A DNA stretch of 64,000 bases, from contig NZ_CP108488.1 of the NCBI RefSeq assembly GCF_035987325.1, positions 2,294,001-2,358,000 on the forward strand, read 5' to 3'. Made by a program: the position numbers and the translations under genes. Shown one piece after another: positions 60,093 through 64,000 of the stretch. Source of the stretch: Streptomyces sp. NBC_01244. Lineage in GTDB: Bacteria; Actinomycetota; Actinomycetes; Streptomycetales; Streptomycetaceae. The stretch's first letter is position 1. Each line of letters opens with the position of its first letter. The notes under the pieces are model-generated. The model ran no database searches. It was not told the origin of the DNA and was given only the letters and a program-made list of their open reading frames with translations.

Positions 60093-61304
60093 GTGAGCGC
60101 TGACGCATCCCCGCGGGACCCGCTGCTGGACGATCTGATGCCCTGGGCCGTGGGCTCCCTGCGCCTGGGCCGGGCCTGGGTCGCGGCCCCCGATCCGGCC
60201 ACCCTGCGTGCCCGGTGGGCCGCCCTGGCCGCCGCCGAGGGCCCCGAGCGGGAGCGGTTGTTCCGCCCGACCCGGGCGCGGACCACGGGCGCCGGGGCGG
60301 CGGCGCTGCCGGGCCAGCGCGCCGGTTCCACGGCCCGCTTCGCGGACGTGCCCGGCCCCCGGCCCGACCCCGTACGGATCCTGCGCGAGCCCTTCGACGA
60401 GCAGTGGCTGCTGCCCGACCAGCGGCTCATCGACCTGGCCCGCCCGGAACTGTGGCGGGTGCTGGACGGGCACCAGCTGTTCGTCGTGGAGCCCGCGCAG
60501 TCGGCGGCGCTGCTGGTCACCGCGCACCTGCCGGCCGGGCGGCTCGGCCGGATCCGCCCGCTGCACCGCCGCCCGGGCGGCGCCGAGCCCAATCTCGCCC
60601 CCGGGCTGCAGCACCTGCTCGGCGAGCGGTACGGCACCTGGGTCACCCCCGAGGACGTGCTCTGCTGGATCCTCGCCGCCGGCCGCCCCGGCCCCCGGGG
60701 GTACGAGGTCCCCCTCACCGCCGACGCCACGCGCTGGCGGGCCGGGCTGGAGCTGGGGCACCGGCTGCTCTCCGTCCGGCTGCGCGGGGCCCGCGGCGGC
60801 GAGGCGCCCCGGCTGCCCGGCGGGCGGCGGCCGTACGTCCGCTCGGCGCTGCCGGCGTGGCCGCGGGAGCTCTCGTACGATCCGGAGAGCGAGACCCTGA
60901 CGCTCGGGGGCGGGGGCGGGGACGGGGGCGCGAGCGGCGGCACCGGCACCGTGTCGCCCGTGCCCGCCGGGGCGTGGGCGTACGAGGTCCAGGGCGTCCG
61001 CGTCCTGGAGTCCTGGTTCGCCGCACGGCTCGCGCACCGGGACCCGGAGACGGAGGGGCTGGACGCGGTGGGCCCGGCCGAGTGGCCGCAGGGTTGGACC
61101 TCGGAGCTGCTCGCCCTGGTGACGACCCTGGCGCTGCTGGCCGAACTGGAGCCGGAGCGGGCCGCGTTCGAGGTGGGGCCTGCGCTGACCGCCGACGAGC
61201 TGCGTGCGGGTGGGGTGTTGCCGCCGCCCGGCTGGGCCCGGAGGCCGGCCTCGGTCCTGGACCACCAGGAGGAGGGGCCGGGCGGGCAGTTCGCGCTGCT
61301 CTGA
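60093..61304 (+). CDS. Orphan type ISP restriction-modification specificity-domain protein
   Basis: The 403-residue protein resembles the C-terminal target-recognition part of type ISP (LlaBIII-like) single-polypeptide enzymes. Signs are R-E-P-F-D-E-Q-W-L-L-P-D near residue 98, R-P-E-L-W-R-V near 116, and W-A-Y-E-V-Q-G-V-R-V-L-E-S-W near 296. No nuclease, helicase or methyltransferase motif is present in it or in adjacent genes, so it cannot restrict DNA alone. It may be a remnant or a repurposed DNA-binding protein. TACCAT (60080-60085) lies 7 nt before the GTG, so the mRNA is probably leaderless. Confidence 0.72.
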   Translation: MSADASPRDPLLDDLMPWAVGSLRLGRAWVAAPDPATLRARWAALAAAEGPERERLFRPTRARTTGAGAAALPGQRAGSTARFADVPGPRPDPVRILREPFDEQWLLPDQRLIDLARPELWRVLDGHQLFVVEPAQSAALLVTAHLPAGRLGRIRPLHRRPGGAEPNLAPGLQHLLGERYGTWVTPEDVLCWILAAGRPGPRGYEVPLTADATRWRAGLELGHRLLSVRLRGARGGEAPRLPGGRRPYVRSALPAWPRELSYDPESETLTLGGGGGDGGASGGTGTVSPVPAGAWAYEVQGVRVLESWFAARLAHRDPETEGLDAVGPAEWPQGWTSELLALVTTLALLAELEPERAAFEVGPALTADELRAGGVLPPPGWARRPASVLDHQEEGPGGQFALL

Positions 61305-61644
61305 GCCGCAGGGGCCTCGCGGGGGCGGGCTGCCGGAGCGGGGCCTGCCCCGGGGCGGGCGCGGACCCCGGGCGGGCTCGGGCCCAGCGCGGGCTCGGGG
61401 CGCGGTGGCGCTGTGGGCGGTGGGCGGTGGGCGGCCCTGCGGGGCGAAGTCCCCTACCCGCCCTTCCACCGTTCCCAGGGCCAGCCCTGACCCGGTCCTC
61501 AAACGCCGGACGGGCTGAAAGCGGGGGTACCGGGCTGCGCCCGGACCCCCCTGGGGCTCCGCCCCAGACCCCGGTCCTCAAACGCCGGACGGCTGAGATA
61601 CCCGGTCGGGGCCGGTTCGCCCCGCTCCGCGGTACGGCTCGTGG
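61305..61644. repeat. Intergenic region with two dispersed repeat copies
   Basis: GGTCCTCAAACGCCGGAC occurs at 61494-61511 and 61573-61590, with GGGGCTCCGCCCC at 61553-61565 between them. These match the elements at 4964-4999. The first part is simple GC-rich sequence. No gene is seen. Confidence 0.7.
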
Positions 61645-62370
61645 TCAGGTTCCCCAGGCTCCCAGCAGGCGCGACACCGACCGGTCGAACACCGCTGCCG
61701 GGTCGGCCAGTTCTCCCGGCACGCCCGGCGCGGTCGCGAGCACGCCCGCCAGCAGCGGATACTCCCCCGTCGCCAGCCGGGAGCCGAGCCAGGATGCCCG
61801 TACGGCCTGTTCTTCGGTCTCGCTCCAGGGGAGTTGGCGGGCCCGTTCGGCCAGGGCCAGTTCGCCCGCCACGAACGTGGCGACCGTGCCGTTGATCGCG
61901 GCGATCAATTCCAGCTTCTCCCCACCCGGAGCGTCGAGCGGCTCCAGGCACGCCAGGCTGTGCTCCAGGTACCGCAGGGCGTTCGGGCCGAATCCGTAGG
62001 CGGGGCTCAGCAGCCGGGGCAGCCAGGGGTGCCGGTGCATGATGGCCCGGGTCTGGCGGGCCAGCGCGAGCTGGTCGGCCCGCCAGTCGCCGGCCGGCCG
62101 GGCGAGGTCGTACTCCCCGCTGACCGCGTCGACCATCAGCTCGTACAGGTCCTCCTTGCGCGGCACGTAGTTGTAGAGGGACATGGTCCCGGCGCCGATC
62201 CCGGCCGCGACCCGCCGCATGGAGACGGCGTCGATCCCCTCCTCGTCGGCGATCCGCACCGCCTCGGCGGCGATCGAGTCGCGGCTGTGGGCGGGCCGGG
62301 GGCCGCGGCCGGCCCGCGGCGGGCGGGCCCAGATCACTTCGGGTTCAGCGGAGCGGCCGCTGGGTGTCAT
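61645..62370 (-). CDS. TetR regulator of the DrrAB-type exporter
   Basis: The 241-residue protein has a Pro/Arg-rich leader, then the helix-turn-helix V-S-M-R-R-V-A-A-G-I-G-A-G-T-M-S-L-Y-N-Y near 48-67 and a TetR_C-type effector domain. It is divergent from the ABC exporter genes. Two near-identical palindromes lie between and at the start of the exporter gene, so it probably represses the exporter and itself until a drug-like ligand binds. Confidence 0.88.
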   Translation of the reverse strand: MTPSGRSAEPEVIWARPPRAGRGPRPAHSRDSIAAEAVRIADEEGIDAVSMRRVAAGIGAGTMSLYNYVPRKEDLYELMVDAVSGEYDLARPAGDWRADQLALARQTRAIMHRHPWLPRLLSPAYGFGPNALRYLEHSLACLEPLDAPGGEKLELIAAINGTVATFVAGELALAERARQLPWSETEEQAVRASWLGSRLATGEYPLLAGVLATAPGVPGELADPAAVFDRSVSRLLGAWGT

Positions 62371-62404
62371 CGCTCATCACCTCGTCCATCCCCACCATCG
62401 TAGT

Positions 62405-62421
62405 TACGTACGGCGTACGTA
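62405..62421. promoter_or_regulatory. Operator 1: perfect 17-bp palindrome
   Basis: TACGTACGGCGTACGTA lies just before the TAGGGT -10 box (62428-62433) of the exporter gene. It is a likely binding site for the divergent TetR protein. Confidence 0.75.
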
Positions 62422-62440
62422 GTCAGGTAGGGTGCGTCGC

Positions 62441-63430
62441 ATGACTACTACGTACGCCGTACTTAGTGAAGGTCTGGAGAAGAGCTACGGCGAGGTCCAC
62501 GCCCTGCGCGGTCTGGATCTCGCCGTCCCGGAGGGCACCGTCTGCGGGCTCCTCGGCCCCAACGGCGCGGGCAAGACCACCGCCGTCCGGATCCTCACCA
62601 CCCTCACCACACCCACCGCCGGCCGCGCCCTCGTCGCCGGACACGACGTCGCCCGGGACCCGGCCGCCGTCCGCCGAACCATCGGGGCCACCGGCCAATA
62701 CGCCTCGGTCGACGGGGATTTGACCGGCGCCGAGAACCTCCGGCTCTTCGCCCGCCTCGCCGGACTGCGCGGCCGGGCGGCCCGGGACCGTACCGACGAA
62801 CTGCTGGACGCCTTCGGCCTCACCGAGGCCGGCGACCGGGTGGCGAGCACCTGGTCGGGCGGTATGCGCCGGCGGCTGGACCTGGCCGCCGGACTGGTCA
62901 CCCGGCCCCGGGTGCTGTTCCTCGACGAGCCCACCACCGGCCTCGACCCGGCGGCCCGCGAGCAGATCTGGACGGCCGTACGCGCCCTCGCGCGCGAGGG
63001 GACCACCGTGCTGCTCACCACCCAGTACCTGGAAGAGGCAGACCGGCTCGCCGACGACATCGTGGTCGTGGACCACGGCCGGGCCGCCGCCACCGGCACT
63101 CCGGCCGAGCTCAAGGCCCGGATCGGCGCCTACGCCGAGGTCTCCGTCGACGGGGCCGCGGCCCTCGCGGGTGCGGCCGCCGTGCTCGACCAGCTGACCG
63201 GGGGTCTGCCCACCCTGGACCGGGAGCGCCTCACCGTCGGCGCGACCGCCCTCGACCCCGGACTCACGCTGCCTCGGATCGTCCGGGCCCTCGACGCGGC
63301 CGGCATAGCCGTCACCGACGCGAGCCTGCGCCCGCCCACCCTCGACGAGGTCTTCATGCGCCTCGTCGGACCTCCCCCGGCCCCGAAGAGCCCCGCCCCG
63401 GCCGGCGACGCGAAGGAGAACGCGGCATGA
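62441..63430 (+). CDS. ABC transporter ATP-binding protein (DrrA type)
   Basis: The 329-residue ATPase has Walker A G-P-N-G-A-G-K-T at about residues 39-46, signature S-T-W-S-G-G-M near 140, Walker B V-L-F-L-D-E-P near 160 and a C-terminal extension found in daunorubicin-resistance (DrrA) exporters. It would power export of a hydrophobic drug or metabolite with the permease, whose ATG overlaps its stop (ATGA). TAGGGT lies 7 nt before the ATG and there is no ribosome binding site, so it is probably leaderless. A GTG 9 bp upstream is the alternative start. Confidence 0.94.
   Translation: MTTTYAVLSEGLEKSYGEVHALRGLDLAVPEGTVCGLLGPNGAGKTTAVRILTTLTTPTAGRALVAGHDVARDPAAVRRTIGATGQYASVDGDLTGAENLRLFARLAGLRGRAARDRTDELLDAFGLTEAGDRVASTWSGGMRRRLDLAAGLVTRPRVLFLDEPTTGLDPAAREQIWTAVRALAREGTTVLLTTQYLEEADRLADDIVVVDHGRAAATGTPAELKARIGAYAEVSVDGAAALAGAAAVLDQLTGGLPTLDRERLTVGATALDPGLTLPRIVRALDAAGIAVTDASLRPPTLDEVFMRLVGPPPAPKSPAPAGDAKENAA
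62449..62465. promoter_or_regulatory. Operator 2 within the first codons of the exporter gene
   Basis: TACGTACGCCGTACTTA matches operator 1 except for the strand-symmetric centre and one base. It covers codons 3-9 of the ATPase gene, 44 bp (about four helical turns) from operator 1. Confidence 0.65.
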
Positions 63431-64000
63431 GCACCCTGCTGTCCGACGGCGGCGCCGTCCTCACCCGCCAGCTGCAAAAGGCCCGGCACGCCCCGACCCT
63501 GCTCGTCCTCACCCAGACCATGCCCGTCGCCATGCTGCTGTTCTTCGGCTACGTCTTCGGCAGCGCGCTCGCCATGCCGGGCTCCGAGTACCGGCAGTTC
63601 CTGGTCCCCGGACTGCTCGCCGCCACCGCCGCGAACGGACTGATGGCCGGCATGTTCACGGCCGCGCAGGACGCGCACCGCGGAGTGATGGACCGCTTCC
63701 GGACCCTGCCGATGAGCCGCAGCGCGGTACCGCTCGGGCAGACGGCGGCGGATCTGGTGACGACCGCCGTCTCGATGGTGCCGCTGATCCTGGTGGGGCT
63801 GGCCATGGGCTGGCGGGCGGAGAACGGGCTCCCCGGGGCACTCGGGGCCTTCGGCGTCCTGCTGCTGTTCCGCTTCGCCACCGCATGGGTGGGGACGTAC
63901 CTCGGCCTGCTGAGCAAGAGCGAGGAGGCGGCGGGGCAACTCGCCGGCGCCACCTTCGTCCTGCCGATGCTCTCCAGCGCGTACCTGCCGACGGCCGGGC
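63427..64000 (+). CDS. ABC-2 type permease (DrrB type), 3' end missing
   Basis: The gene starts at the ATG overlapping the ATPase stop and runs past the window end, so 191 residues are visible with no stop. It begins M-S-T-L-L-S-D-G-G-A and has a first membrane helix near 27-50. R-T-L-P-M-S-R near 98 in the conserved cytoplasmic loop and further helices follow. It is the membrane partner of the DrrA-type ATPase. Confidence 0.92.
   Translation, partial: MSTLLSDGGAVLTRQLQKARHAPTLLVLTQTMPVAMLLFFGYVFGSALAMPGSEYRQFLVPGLLAATAANGLMAGMFTAAQDAHRGVMDRFRTLPMSRSAVPLGQTAADLVTTAVSMVPLILVGLAMGWRAENGLPGALGAFGVLLLFRFATAWVGTYLGLLSKSEEAAGQLAGATFVLPMLSSAYLPTAG

Noticed and set aside
61671..61688. CACCGACCGGTCGAAC, similar to the CATACCGACYGGT motif
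   Set aside because: It lies inside the coding end of a TetR gene and lacks the CAT flank; probably a chance match.
1..64000. Insertion sequences, prophage, integrase-tRNA junction
   Set aside because: No transposase, integrase or phage gene is seen, and the tRNA-Leu gene has no adjacent integrase or duplicated 3' end in the window.

Overview
The window is chromosomal DNA of a streptomycete. GC content is very high with strong third-position bias. It carries a short chaplin (ChpH) next to a long, cell-wall-anchored chaplin, the mycothiol ligase MshC, and the glycerol operon order glpF-glpK-glpD. From memory the gene order resembles the S. coelicolor core region from the gyl operon through chpC/chpH and soxR to hmgA; this could not be checked here. 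I see no insertion sequence, prophage, CRISPR array, rRNA or replication origin. One tRNA gene (Leu, anticodon GAG) is present.

Layout. 1-3.8 kb: glycerol uptake and catabolism (truncated glpF, glpK, glpD). 3.9-9.7 kb: PAC2 protein, mshC, an uncharacterised actinobacterial trio (kinase-like, DUF3090-type, phosphomutase-like) and corA. 9.8-16.3 kb: ferritin-like protein, F420-type oxidoreductase, aldo/keto reductase coupled to a degenerate RecD-like protein, and two hypotheticals. 16.3-19 kb: chaplin pair and an M20 peptidase. 19.2-26.6 kb: tRNA-Leu, PhnA-like zinc ribbon, APC permease, helical-repeat protein, ASCH protein, FAD dehydrogenase, NUDIX, two DUF202 membrane proteins and a histidine-rich protein. 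26.7-34.1 kb: metallo-hydrolase, an APH-type phosphotransferase with an acyl-CoA dehydrogenase, a YaaH acetate transporter behind a DasR-like site, a TetR regulator, an acyl-CoA ligase and an SDR. 34.2-38.7 kb: NamZ-like secreted protein, alpha/beta hydrolase, zinc-ribbon protein and a BKACE-like protein. 38.7-47.2 kb: SoxR, MaoC hydratase with a TetR, acyl-CoA dehydrogenase with a TetR, ALDH-ADH operon and a CitMHS transporter. 47.3-52.1 kb: molybdopterin oxidoreductase, an AMP-binding protein that looks inactive, and a TetR. 52.2-57.3 kb: a membrane/cupredoxin/beta-helix cluster. 57.6-64 kb: homogentisate dioxygenase, a GntR regulator, a 53-residue small gene, an orphan type ISP specificity-domain protein, and a TetR with a DrrAB-type ABC exporter that runs off the end.

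How the genes work together. Three groups of acyl-CoA and aldehyde catabolic genes each sit beside a TetR gene, and each group shares its own operator-like sequence: CATACCGACYGGT at 27.7, 34.2 and 49.7 kb; TGAGCAAGCGCTTA at 39.2 and 40.5 kb; and an AACTAGCGCCGGTAGTTT-like site at 42.1 and 45.7 kb. The pairing of an APH-family kinase with an acyl-CoA dehydrogenase resembles the ACAD10/ACAD11 and LvaA/LvaC arrangements for 4-hydroxyacids. At least a dozen genes have a TANNNT box 6-8 nt before the start codon and no Shine-Dalgarno sequence, so leaderless transcripts are probably common here.

The most interesting candidates for undescribed biology are four. The first is the beta-helix/cupredoxin/membrane cluster. 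The second is the RecD-like protein that has lost its Walker motifs. The third is the adenylation-domain protein that has lost its catalytic motifs. The fourth is the putative APH/ACAD regulon.
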